Below are positions 16,433 to 23,715 of a stretch of DNA of 64,000 bases, in pieces. Source of the DNA: Rubricella sp038526735 (GTDB taxonomy: Bacteria > Pseudomonadota > Alphaproteobacteria > Rhodobacterales > Rhodobacteraceae). Position 1 is the stretch's first letter. The number at the start of each line of letters is the position of its first letter. The stretch lies in the NCBI GenBank assembly GCA_038526735.1, contig JBCBGM010000004.1:1-64000 (forward strand), given 5' to 3'. The translations under genes and the position numbers were made by a program. Below the pieces are notes generated by a model. It did no database searches, was not told the DNA's origin, and was given only the letters and a program-made list of their open reading frames with translations.

Positions 16433-16522
16433 CGGCGCGCTCCGGTCTTAAGGCCGTTGTTAGTGCGGGCGGAGGCGCAGTGCATCCTGAAATCGACACC
16501 TATCGCCTCTGGAGCGGCGTGA

Positions 16523-17581
16523 TCATGTCCACAAGGCGAAATAGAAGTCTTTGTGGTTGCGCGATGAGAAGATCCGGAACCGCGAAAAGCCGTGTGCGCG
16601 CACCATGTGATCCAGGAGTCCGGCCATCGAATGCGCCGTGTAGAAATGCACGTGGATCGAGAATTTTTCATCGAACAGCTTTTGCGCGCTTTGGCCGGGG
16701 CGCAATGTTACAAAGCGCTCGAAATGGGCCATCGTGGGGGCCCAGATGTCTGCGGCGCGCTCGGCCTCAAGCTCTTCGATGGTGCTGGGATGAGCCGTAT
16801 AGTCGTTGGTGCACATAAGGTCAGGCACCACGCCAAGGATGACACCGCCGGGGCGCATCTTTTCACGCCACCGCAAGAAATGCCCGAATGGGTTGGCGAG
16901 ATGCTCGACCACATGGCTGGAGAAGATAAAATCGAGCGAACTGTCCTCGCAGGGCAAATCGAGCGCTTTGCCGATGATGTAATTTGACCAGTCGGCCTTT
17001 TTTGAGCCTCGCTGCCCCGTCTCGTCATAGAGCTTTTGCCACATCTCCGCGGGCATCTCTTCGAGATAAGAGATCTTGGTCACGCGGTCGTTGACAAACA
17101 CCTGCGGCCTAAGCCCCGGCCCGATCTCAAACCCGACCCCTTGAGCAAGTGACAACAGCTCATTGCGGTCGAGCACGCGGTGGATTTGCAGTGTTGTGAT
17201 GTCTTCGGCAGCGGCGTGAAATTCAAAACAGGCTGCTGGGCCAATCTCTGCCGGATCTGCTGGCCATGGCAACGGAACCGGCCGCGCCTCTGGGTTTAGC
17301 TCAAGCGCGGTTTCTGCGATGACGGCTCCAGCATCAGACGCGCGCAACCGCACATACAGCGTACCACCGGCCGGATTTGATGCATACCAACCGATGTCAG
17401 ACGGAAAATCTTGGAGCGAAAAGCGCTTGGTGACATCGCGCAGGCGGATTTGCGCAGTATCCGACACGGGCAACGTAACAGAGCGCCACAGGACACCATT
17501 CCAAAGTGCTTTTGTGGCCGCAACATCGGGATGGGCGGTCACAGATTTGTTCGGTTTGAGGATATTTTGAACGAGGTTCAC
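16523..17581 (-). CDS. Class I SAM-dependent methyltransferase inside the sox operon
   Basis: A 352-residue protein with a C-terminal Methyltransf_11-like domain. Motif I is FEIGPGLRPQVF near residue 152, an acidic strand DFIFSSHVVEHL follows near 215, and MRPGGVILGVVPD is the post-motif. About 140 N-terminal residues form a separate beta-rich domain (including IRLRDVTKRFSLQDFPSDIGWY). The SSHVVEHL..PF...R pattern is common in methyltransferases next to glycan-synthesis genes. The substrate is unknown and no link to sarcosine is visible in the sequence. The GTG start at 17581 has GGAG eight bases upstream. Its position between soxB and soxD is unusual for this operon. Confidence 0.8.
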   Translation of the reverse strand: MNLVQNILKPNKSVTAHPDVAATKALWNGVLWRSVTLPVSDTAQIRLRDVTKRFSLQDFPSDIGWYASNPAGGTLYVRLRASDAGAVIAETALELNPEARPVPLPWPADPAEIGPAACFEFHAAAEDITTLQIHRVLDRNELLSLAQGVGFEIGPGLRPQVFVNDRVTKISYLEEMPAEMWQKLYDETGQRGSKKADWSNYIIGKALDLPCEDSSLDFIFSSHVVEHLANPFGHFLRWREKMRPGGVILGVVPDLMCTNDYTAHPSTIEELEAERAADIWAPTMAHFERFVTLRPGQSAQKLFDEKFSIHVHFYTAHSMAGLLDHMVRAHGFSRFRIFSSRNHKDFYFALWT

Positions 17582-17644
17582 GAAGGCTTCTCCCAGTCAG
17601 CGCCGGCGCTATTTGTGCCGAGAGAGGGGGGCGAGAACAAGGGA

Positions 17645-17818
17645 TTACTCTCCGCCATACCCCCGAATGCGGATCAGCGCAAAAATCCAAACCGCGAGCC
17701 CCGCGATGAAGAAGGGTGCGGCGGCCTCTGCGTCGCCGCGGGCAAGCTGGATGGCTGGCTGGATCAAGAGGCCGATGCCAATGCCAAACAGAAGGTAGTT
17801 GAGGGTTTGGGGGGTCAT
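17645..17818 (-). CDS. Small membrane protein, 57 aa
   Basis: A 57-residue ORF too short for many gene callers. It starts MTPQTLNYLLFGIGIGLL, continues IQPAIQLARGDAEAAAPF and ends with a second hydrophobic stretch (FIAGLAVWIFALIRIRGYGGE). Two transmembrane helices are likely. AAGG lies eight bases before the ATG. The reading frame is clean and its hydrophobic pattern resembles the 57-residue protein at 4538 in type, though not in sequence. It lies between the methyltransferase and a type-1 repeat, within the sox operon span. No family is recognised. Confidence 0.6.
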   Translation of the reverse strand: MTPQTLNYLLFGIGIGLLIQPAIQLARGDAEAAAPFFIAGLAVWIFALIRIRGYGGE

Positions 17819-17886
17819 GAATGTGGCCTTTGGTTGGCGGTTGCTGCTTACGTAACGGCAAGGTCGGATAGGACCAACTGGTGAAG

Positions 17887-18090
17887 GCGCGGAACAAGGA
17901 GCGCAAGCTCCGCCGCGCGCGCCAGACCGACCAACAGGTCTGGCGTATTGGAGGGTGAGCTTAGTCGTTCAACGCGCGTGCGGTTTGGCGGAGATAAACT
18001 GCGTTGATCACGGCGAGGGTGCGCCACACCTCGGTCTGGCGTGGGCTTTGTTGCGCATTGCCCGTCGAGGTCCCGGATCACGTCCGGGAC
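17887..18090 (-). repeat. Type-1 composite intergenic repeat, copy D (inverted)
   Basis: About 204 bp in minus orientation. On the minus strand it begins GTCCCGGACGTGATCCGGGA and CCTCG. It has the CGCCAGACCGAGGTGTGGCG hairpin and AGTTTATCTCCGCCAAACCG, then the CGCCAGACC / GGTCTGGCG hairpin followed by CTTGTTCCGCGC. The closing CGAGGCCCCGG palindrome of copies B and C is missing. It lies inside the sox operon span, between the two small membrane-protein genes. Confidence 0.72.
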
Positions 18091-18100
18091 GTACTACTGC

Positions 18101-18189
18101 TGGAAGCGACCAGCCTCCGGCCACGCCCATTCCGGGGCTCCGCCCATTCGAAGAGAGCGCCTCTCACCCTCCCCGGTGAGAGGGCGTCG
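18101..18189 (+). repeat. Partial type-2 repeat
   Basis: About 90 bp starting GGAAGCGACCAGCCTCCGGC, followed by CACGCCC and ending with a GAGAGGGCGTCGCC segment. It keeps the left part of the type-2 element and a diverged right hairpin, and again lies next to a type-1 copy. The 372-bp space from 17819 to 18190 is otherwise empty. Confidence 0.5.
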
Positions 18190-18190
18190 C

Positions 18191-18517
18191 CTAACCATCT
18201 AAGAACGTTGCCAAACCATGCGCCCACGCATGCACCAAATCCCCATACCCCCATTGGAGCGTGCCGACCAAAGCCAGCAGCACTTTTCCGCTGGAGATCT
18301 CTTCGATGGCCTCGCGGCGGTCTTCGCGGGTGCGGGCGTAACGGGTGAGGGCGCGGGCGAGGCCGAAGCCGACGATGCTCATCGCAACCCCCACACTGCC
18401 CCAGCGCTGAAAGGCGAGCGGCTCTCCCCAGATGCCCAGCCAGAGGGTGCCACCCCAGAAAAGGGCGCTGGGCAGGTAGAGGGAAACCGTTAGGAGCGTT
18501 GCGAGGGTTTGGCGCAT
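18191..18517 (-). CDS. Membrane protein of unknown function, 108 aa
   Basis: A 108-residue protein starting MRQTLATLLTVSLYLPSALF. It has three likely hydrophobic segments (residues ~5-33, ~42-58 and ~80-95) and a charged loop ARTREDRREAIEEISSGK. I do not recognise the family. AGGGG lies seven bases before the ATG at 18517, and the longer frame upstream runs through a type-2 repeat, so the short form is preferred. It is located between soxB and the rest of the sox operon, in the same direction. The hydrophobic, tryptophan-containing make-up suggests an inner-membrane protein. Confidence 0.65.
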   Translation of the reverse strand: MRQTLATLLTVSLYLPSALFWGGTLWLGIWGEPLAFQRWGSVGVAMSIVGFGLARALTRYARTREDRREAIEEISSGKVLLALVGTLQWGYGDLVHAWAHGLATFLDG

Positions 18518-18533
18518 TGGGTTACCCCTTGTG

Positions 18534-18676
18534 TTGGATGCGACCAGCATCCAACCACGCCCTCCCCCATGGGAGGGCGTCTTTGTAAGCTTAGGCCACA
18601 GATCATGCGTTTGCAGAACGTTGAGCCATAAATCGCGAAGATCAAAGCGCGCGTGACGCCCACCCGAGGGAGGGCT
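18534..18676 (+). repeat. Type-2 composite intergenic repeat
   Basis: About 143 bp between soxB and the 108-aa gene. It has TGGATGCGACCAGCATCCA, the strong CGCCCTCCC / GGGAGGGCG hairpin (18557-18580), GAGCCATAAATCGC and the closing CGCCCACCCGAGGGAGGGC. The CATCCA in place of the usual CCTCCGG pairs with TGGATG upstream, a compensated change that argues for a folded structure. Confidence 0.65.
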
Positions 18677-18702
18677 CAGCAACCCGAGAATAACATCGCG
18701 GC

Positions 18703-19950
18703 TCAGTGCGCCACCGCTGCCGCAACACTCTCATCGATCATCCGCCCCTCAGCGAACCGCTCCAGCGAGAAGGGTGCCGCGAGGGCGCCCGGCTCTCCCT
18801 TTGCGACCATTTCTGCCGTCGCCCAACCACTGCCCGGGATCGCCTTGAACCCTCCCGTGCCCCAGCCGCAGTTGATGAAGATGCCGGGGACGGGAGTTTT
18901 CGCAATAATCGGGGAGCGGTCGCCGGTCATATCCACGATGCCGCCCCATTGGCGCAGCATTTTGAGGCGGCTGAGCATGGGGAAGGTCTCGATGAGTGCG
19001 CGCAAGGTCTCTTCGATATGCTGGTAGCTGCCGCGTTGGGTGTAGTTGTTGAACCCATCCGCGCCGCCGCCGATGACCATTTCGCCCTTGTCGGACTGGC
19101 TCATATAGCCGTGCACGGTGTTGGCCATCACCACACAATCCATCGCGGGCTTGATCGGCTCTGACACGAGCGCCTGAAGTGCGACGGACTCAACGGGCAG
19201 ACGGAAGCCCGCCATATCCGCCATTACACCCGAATGCCCCGCCACCACGATGCAGAGCTTTTTGGTGCGGATCGGGCCCTTGGTGGTTTGCACGCCGGTC
19301 ACACCCTCCGCGTCACGGTCAACGCCCGTAACCTCGCATTTCTGGATGATATCGACGCCGAGGTCTGCTGCGGCGCGGGCATAACCCCAGGCCACCGCAT
19401 CATGCCGCGCTGTGCCACCGCGCGGCTGCCAGAGCCCTCCGAGGACCGGATACCTAGGGCCGTCGAGGTTGATAATCGGCACGATCTCTTTCACGCGGCG
19501 GGGCGTGACCATCTCACTCTCGATGCCCACAAGGCGGTTGGCGTGGTAGGTGCGCTTCCAGGCGCGCATTTCATGCTCGGTCTGGCCCAGCATCAGCACA
19601 CCGCGGGGGCTGAACATGATGTTGAAGTTGAGGTCTTGGCTGAGCGTCTCGTAGAGGCTGCGCGCCTTTTCATAGATCGCCATGGAGGGCGGCTGGAGGT
19701 AATTCGAGCGAATGATCGTCGTGTTGCGCCCGGTGTTTCCGCCGCCGAGCCAACCCTTCTCTAGCACGGCCACCTTCCGCACGCCGTGGTTCTTGGCGAG
19801 GTAATAGGCGGTGGCGAGGCCGTGCCCCCCCGCGCCTACGATCACCGCATCATACTCGGCCTTGGGCTCTGCGGCGGGCCAGGCGCGATCCCAGCCAGTA
19901 TGGCTGCGCAGCGCTTCTCGTGCGATTGCGAATGCGGAGTATTTGCGCAT
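18703..19950 (-). CDS. soxB: Sarcosine oxidase beta subunit
   Basis: A 415-residue SoxB, the flavin-bearing catalytic subunit that oxidises sarcosine. The N-terminus MRKYSAFAIAREALRSHTGW fits the family, and the FAD motif GxGxxG is at residues 39-44 (GAGGHG). The EKGWLGGGNTGRNTTIIRSNY region is highly conserved around the flavin, and C-terminal IFINCGWGTGGFKAIPGSG closes the FAD domain. I chose the ATG at 19950, four codons inside the longest frame, because GAGG lies just upstream and it gives the usual N-terminus. It is the first gene of the sox operon here but is separated from soxD by 2.2 kb. Confidence 0.95.
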   Translation of the reverse strand: MRKYSAFAIAREALRSHTGWDRAWPAAEPKAEYDAVIVGAGGHGLATAYYLAKNHGVRKVAVLEKGWLGGGNTGRNTTIIRSNYLQPPSMAIYEKARSLYETLSQDLNFNIMFSPRGVLMLGQTEHEMRAWKRTYHANRLVGIESEMVTPRRVKEIVPIINLDGPRYPVLGGLWQPRGGTARHDAVAWGYARAAADLGVDIIQKCEVTGVDRDAEGVTGVQTTKGPIRTKKLCIVVAGHSGVMADMAGFRLPVESVALQALVSEPIKPAMDCVVMANTVHGYMSQSDKGEMVIGGGADGFNNYTQRGSYQHIEETLRALIETFPMLSRLKMLRQWGGIVDMTGDRSPIIAKTPVPGIFINCGWGTGGFKAIPGSGWATAEMVAKGEPGALAAPFSLERFAEGRMIDESVAAAVAH

Positions 19951-20117
19951 CGGGGCCCTCATCTCTTTGACACTTTCTGGCGCGCGCGGCGGCGCGGCTC
20001 AAGCCTACGCAGTGAAAATGCCCACCTGCGCACAGATCGCCCGCCAAAGATCGGCGTTTGACGGGCGAATTTCGACCCCGGTTGTGATGCGCCACGCCCA
20101 TCGCTACATCGCCTGCT

Positions 20118-20606
20118 ATGACACGAGTGTTTCAAGATGCCCGCGCATTTCGCGAGAGCTGCCCCACTGGTGCGCTCTTGGGCTGCGATGTGGGCACGCA
20201 AACCGTGGGTGTCGCAGTGTGCGACCCGCTGCGCACCATTGCGAGCGCGCAAAAGACCCTCGCGCGGGGGCGCTTTCACCGCGATCTGGAGGTGCTGCAA
20301 GAGGTGCTTGAAGGGCGCGAAATTGCGGGGGCCGTTGTGGGCCTTCCGGTGCATCTGTCGGGCGGGGGCGGGCCGCGGGTGCAGGCCGCAAAGGCTTATG
20401 CTCGCAACCTCTCCAAAGCGTTGGATGTGCCGGTGCTGTTGTGGGATGAGCGCTGGTCCACAGTGACGGCGGAACGGGGCCTGATCGATGCCGATATGTC
20501 ACGTGCAAAACGCGCCGAAGTGATTGACGCAGTCGCTGCGGCTGTCATCCTGCAGGCAGCGCTCGACAGGCTCGCCCATTTGCAAGCGGAGATGAACGAT
20601 GAGTGA
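20118..20606 (+). CDS. ruvX: Pre-16S rRNA nuclease / Holliday junction resolvase-like RuvX
   Basis: A 162-residue YqgF/RuvX protein with an RNase H-like fold. The first catalytic aspartate is in LGCDVGTQTVGVAV near residue 24. VVGLPVHLSGGGGPRVQ is the conserved glycine-rich segment, and the last acidic region is DERWSTVTAERGL through IDAVAAAVILQ. In E. coli this protein is involved in maturation of the 16S rRNA 5' end. The about 15-residue N-terminal extension before LGCD is common in this order. It overlaps the DUF1289 gene by 8 bp. Confidence 0.9.
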   Translation: MTRVFQDARAFRESCPTGALLGCDVGTQTVGVAVCDPLRTIASAQKTLARGRFHRDLEVLQEVLEGREIAGAVVGLPVHLSGGGGPRVQAAKAYARNLSKALDVPVLLWDERWSTVTAERGLIDADMSRAKRAEVIDAVAAAVILQAALDRLAHLQAEMNDE

Positions 20607-20841
20607 CGAGGTCTGGACCCGGCGAGAGCCGCAATCCCCGTGCGTGAAGATCTGCGTGATCCACCCAGAGAGCAAATTATGCACCGGATGCCACCGCACG
20701 ATCACCGAAATCGGCATGTGGTCGCGCATGAGTTGGGACGAGCGGCAAGAGGTGCTCGACGCCCTGCCCGAGCGCGCAGCGACCCATCATCCACGGCGAC
20801 GGGGCGGGCGGCGGCGGCGTATGGCTGCAACTGGGACGTGA
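20599..20841 (+). CDS. DUF1289-family cysteine-rich protein
   Basis: An 80-residue protein with a compact cysteine pattern CVKIC-x9-CTGC and the following conserved helix TITEIGMWSRMSWDERQEVLDALPER, the signature of DUF1289. The four cysteines could hold a metal or Fe-S centre; function is unknown. The tail is very basic (HHPRRRGGRRRR). GGAG lies seven bases before the ATG, inside the end of ruvX, so translation is coupled. The ruvX-DUF1289 arrangement supports a role in RNA or basic cell metabolism only weakly. Confidence 0.85.
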   Translation: MSDEVWTRREPQSPCVKICVIHPESKLCTGCHRTITEIGMWSRMSWDERQEVLDALPERAATHHPRRRGGRRRRMAATGT

Positions 20842-20927
20842 ATTAGCGCTAACCGCGTTCAAATAGAGGGTGTGCAGCGGCAGATTGTTTCGCTAACGTC
20901 TCCCCAGTCGATGTGGAGCCCCCTCGT

Positions 20928-21602
20928 ATGCTTTGGCCAATCGCCTTTGTCTGCGCTGTCATTTTTTGTGGTCTGGTGGTCACCGGAGCGCTGGCGGAGT
21001 TTAACGCGCTGACGCAGCTTCTTGTCGCGGCCTCTATCTTTTTCTGCGGCGCGAGTGTGGGGTTGCTGCACGCCTATCGCCATCATCTTAAGCTCTCAGC
21101 GGTTCCGTGGATCTGGGCGAGTGCTGCGATGATCTTTGTGGGCGCGGTCGGATATCAGCAGCGCGAGGAGATATTCGCGTTTGCCATGCTGGAGCGTGAG
21201 CCCGTCGTGATCGAAGACACCGCCTCTCTGCGCAGCGAGGTGATGCTCATGCGCGCCTGGGATGGACATTTTCGCGCGGTAGCAGAGATCAGCGGCCAGC
21301 CCGTGGGTTTGCTCGTCGATACCGGTGCCTCGATCGTGCTGATCCGTTATGATGATGCGCGGCGCATTGGCATGAGTGACCGGGAGCTCAACTACAACAT
21401 GCCCGTCACCACCGCGAGTGGGCGGTCTTTCGTGGCGCCCGTGACCTTTGACCGGATCGAGATTGGCGGCATCGTCGTGCACAACGTCAAGGGTGCTGTG
21501 GCGCAGCCGGGTGAGCTGCACACGAGCCTGTTGGGGATGAGCTTTATCGAGCAACTCCACGAGGCGGTGTTTCGCACCGACCGGCTGATCCTGCGCTACT
21601 GA
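20928..21602 (+). CDS. Membrane-anchored clan AA aspartic protease (TIGR02281-like)
   Basis: A 224-residue retropepsin-like protease. The N-terminal ~75 residues hold two or three hydrophobic helices (MLWPIAFVCAVIFCG and later SAVPWIWASAAMIFVGAVG). The single catalytic motif VDTGAS is near residue 131, followed by the flap-like TTASGRSFVAPV and the C-terminal LLGMSFIEQL. One DTG motif means it would act as a dimer. The TIGR02281 group is common in Alphaproteobacteria; its substrate is unknown. The ATG at 20928 is preceded by GGAG at ten bases. Its stop is 9 bp from the end of convergent flgI. Confidence 0.82.
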   Translation: MLWPIAFVCAVIFCGLVVTGALAEFNALTQLLVAASIFFCGASVGLLHAYRHHLKLSAVPWIWASAAMIFVGAVGYQQREEIFAFAMLEREPVVIEDTASLRSEVMLMRAWDGHFRAVAEISGQPVGLLVDTGASIVLIRYDDARRIGMSDRELNYNMPVTTASGRSFVAPVTFDRIEIGGIVVHNVKGAVAQPGELHTSLLGMSFIEQLHEAVFRTDRLILRY

Positions 21603-21611
21603 ACGCCCCTA

Positions 21612-22718
21612 TCATTGCACAATAAAGTCGGCATGCAGCGCGCCTGCCGCCTTAATCGCCTTTAAGATATCGATCATGTTGCGCGGGCTGACGCCCAGCG
21701 CATTCAACCCTGAAATGACCTCTGGCAAACTGACCGAGCTTTCGACGAGCGCAAGGCCGGTGCCGTTGTCATCCTCCGTGATCTCCAGGCCCGAGCGCGG
21801 CACGACGATGGTCTCTCCATCGGCGAAAGGGTTGGGTTGCACAGCGAGTGGCGTCTCTTCCACCCGTAGGGTGAGGTTGCCCTGGCTGACGGCGACGCGC
21901 GAGATGCGCACATCCGCGCCCAGCACGATGGTGCCCGAGCGCTGATCAACGACCACGCGTGCACGGCGGGCGGGCTCCACCTCGATATTTTCCAACTCGC
22001 TGATCAGATGCGCTGGTGAGCTGCTGCGCGAGAGTGCGATATCAATCTCGACGGTGCCGCTGTCGATCATTTGGGCAATCGGGCGGCCAAACTGGTCATT
22101 CACCGCCCCCTCGATGCGCGCGGCAGTGGTAAAATCTGCATCGCGCAGCGCGAGCCGCAGGCGGCGCATGCCGGTGAAGGTGAAATCGAGCTCCCGCTCC
22201 ACGCGCGCGCCTGCTGGGATCACACCGGCGGTGGGCACGCCGGAGGTGACGGAGCCTGCCTCCCCCTCCGCCACAGCGCCACCTGCAATGACAGCCCCCT
22301 GGGCAACGGCATAAATCTCCCCATCGGCGGCGTTGAGCGGGGTCATGATGAGGGTGCCGCCGAGAAGGCTGCGCGCGTCGCCAATGGCCGAAACGGTCAC
22401 ATCAATCTGCCCGCCCGCGCGGGCAAACGGGGGCAGCACCGCCGTGACCAGCACCGCGGCCACATTGCGCGGGCGGAAATCCTCACCCGAAACATTGATG
22501 CCCAACCGCTCGAGCAAATTGGCGAGCGCCTCTTCGGTAAAGGGCGCGTTGCGCAGTCCATCTCCGGTGCCGTTCAGGCCCACCACGAGGCCGTAACCGA
22601 CAAGGTCATTCCCGCGCACGCCCTCGACCTCGACCAGGTCTTTGATCCGCGCGGATTGGGCCGACACGGCGCTCGTAAAGACCGTTAACAGGCAGGCGAA
22701 AAGAACGGCGAGGCGCAT
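21612..22718 (-). CDS. flgI: Flagellar P-ring protein FlgI
   Basis: A 368-residue P-ring protein. The signal peptide MRLAVLFACLLTVFTSAVSA leads into ARIKDLVEVEGVRGNDLVGYGLVVGLNGTGD, the diagnostic opening. The C-terminus LNALGVSPRNMIDILKAIKAAGALHADFIVQ is also typical. FlgI is exported by Sec and forms the ring around the rod in the peptidoglycan with help from FlgA (45 kb in this window). The ATG at 22718 shares a base with the flgL stop; a GTG one codon earlier is possible. It is the last gene of motB-flgE-flgK-flgL-flgI. Confidence 0.95.
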   Translation of the reverse strand: MRLAVLFACLLTVFTSAVSAQSARIKDLVEVEGVRGNDLVGYGLVVGLNGTGDGLRNAPFTEEALANLLERLGINVSGEDFRPRNVAAVLVTAVLPPFARAGGQIDVTVSAIGDARSLLGGTLIMTPLNAADGEIYAVAQGAVIAGGAVAEGEAGSVTSGVPTAGVIPAGARVERELDFTFTGMRRLRLALRDADFTTAARIEGAVNDQFGRPIAQMIDSGTVEIDIALSRSSSPAHLISELENIEVEPARRARVVVDQRSGTIVLGADVRISRVAVSQGNLTLRVEETPLAVQPNPFADGETIVVPRSGLEITEDDNGTGLALVESSVSLPEVISGLNALGVSPRNMIDILKAIKAAGALHADFIVQ

Positions 22719-23713
22719 CACAAATACCTGCTGAGTGAGAGACGAGAGAGGCGGGAGGTGATTGTGTAGAGCGCCTCAAGCCGCGCCTCCGCCTCGGTTA
22801 ACGCGGCGGCGGTCTCGTAAGGATCGGCGCTAAAAAGGGCGGCGCGGGTCATCTCGACGGTGCTTTCTTCGGCGGCGAGCAACGTGTCGATCGCGCCGAG
22901 GCGCCCCTGCTCTCCGCCCACAGCGGCGGTGAGCGTGACGAGGTTTGTGTCTGCGGTGATCAGCGCCTCAGCGCTTTGGGCCTGCAGCGCGAGCGCGGCC
23001 TCTGGCGTGGTGGCGACGGCGGCATCTTGGCTGAGATGCGCGCCCACGAGGGCTGTCAACATCTCGCGAAACGCCGGATCAAGGGCTGTGGGCAGTTGCC
23101 CGACCGTGTGGCCAGATGCCAGCGTCAGCCCCTCAATCGCCGCGCCCCCTCCCCAATGCAGCAGTTCAAACGCACCCCCCTCGGCAAAAAAGGTCTGCAG
23201 CGTATCAAACGCGCTATCTGCGGGGCCCCCGGCGATGGCGGCCTTGGCGCTTGTGAGCATGGTCTCGAGCGCGGGCAAGATCGGCAAGTTCGGCTCCGTC
23301 CCGCCGAAAAGTGCGCGGCCGCCGTAGCTGGTGCTGAGGCCTGACCACGTAAGCTCCAACGCTGACGAGGCATCTTGCGCCAGGATGTTGGCCCGCGCGG
23401 CATCGCCCGCCTCGGTTGCGGCCAAAAGCCCGGCGGAGATTGGGCTGATCTCTGACTGGATAGTTTCGAGGGTCCGGCGGGCCGCGCCAAACCGTTCATC
23501 GGCGGTGGCCAGCACCGCGCGGTCAGCCTGAAGGCGGGTGAGATATGTGTCAGTGATGTGGAGCTTCGCAGCCTCCCCGCCATTGACGCGGCTGGGTTGC
23601 GAGGAAAGGCCGCTCGTCAGCTCGGTGGCGAGGGTTTGCACCTGGCGAGAGAGCGCGCTCCCTTGCCGTGAGAGGGCGGCGCTGCGCGACAGGTCAGAGG
23701 GGGGGAGCTCCAT
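22718..23713 (-). CDS. flgL: Flagellar hook-filament junction protein FlgL
   Basis: A 331-residue flagellin-like protein. The N-terminal coiled helix with ALSRQVQTLATELTSGLSS resembles the flagellin D0/D1 start and the C-terminal helix is ALTEAEARLEALYTITSRLSRLSLSRYL. Its place directly after flgK identifies it as HAP3 rather than a second flagellin. It bridges FlgK and the filament. It is two bases after flgK and overlaps flgI by one base. The sequence is diverged, so the name leans on context as well as ends. Confidence 0.88.
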   Translation of the reverse strand: MELPPSDLSRSAALSRQGSALSRQVQTLATELTSGLSSQPSRVNGGEAAKLHITDTYLTRLQADRAVLATADERFGAARRTLETIQSEISPISAGLLAATEAGDAARANILAQDASSALELTWSGLSTSYGGRALFGGTEPNLPILPALETMLTSAKAAIAGGPADSAFDTLQTFFAEGGAFELLHWGGGAAIEGLTLASGHTVGQLPTALDPAFREMLTALVGAHLSQDAAVATTPEAALALQAQSAEALITADTNLVTLTAAVGGEQGRLGAIDTLLAAEESTVEMTRAALFSADPYETAAALTEAEARLEALYTITSRLSRLSLSRYL

Positions 23714-23715
23714 CG

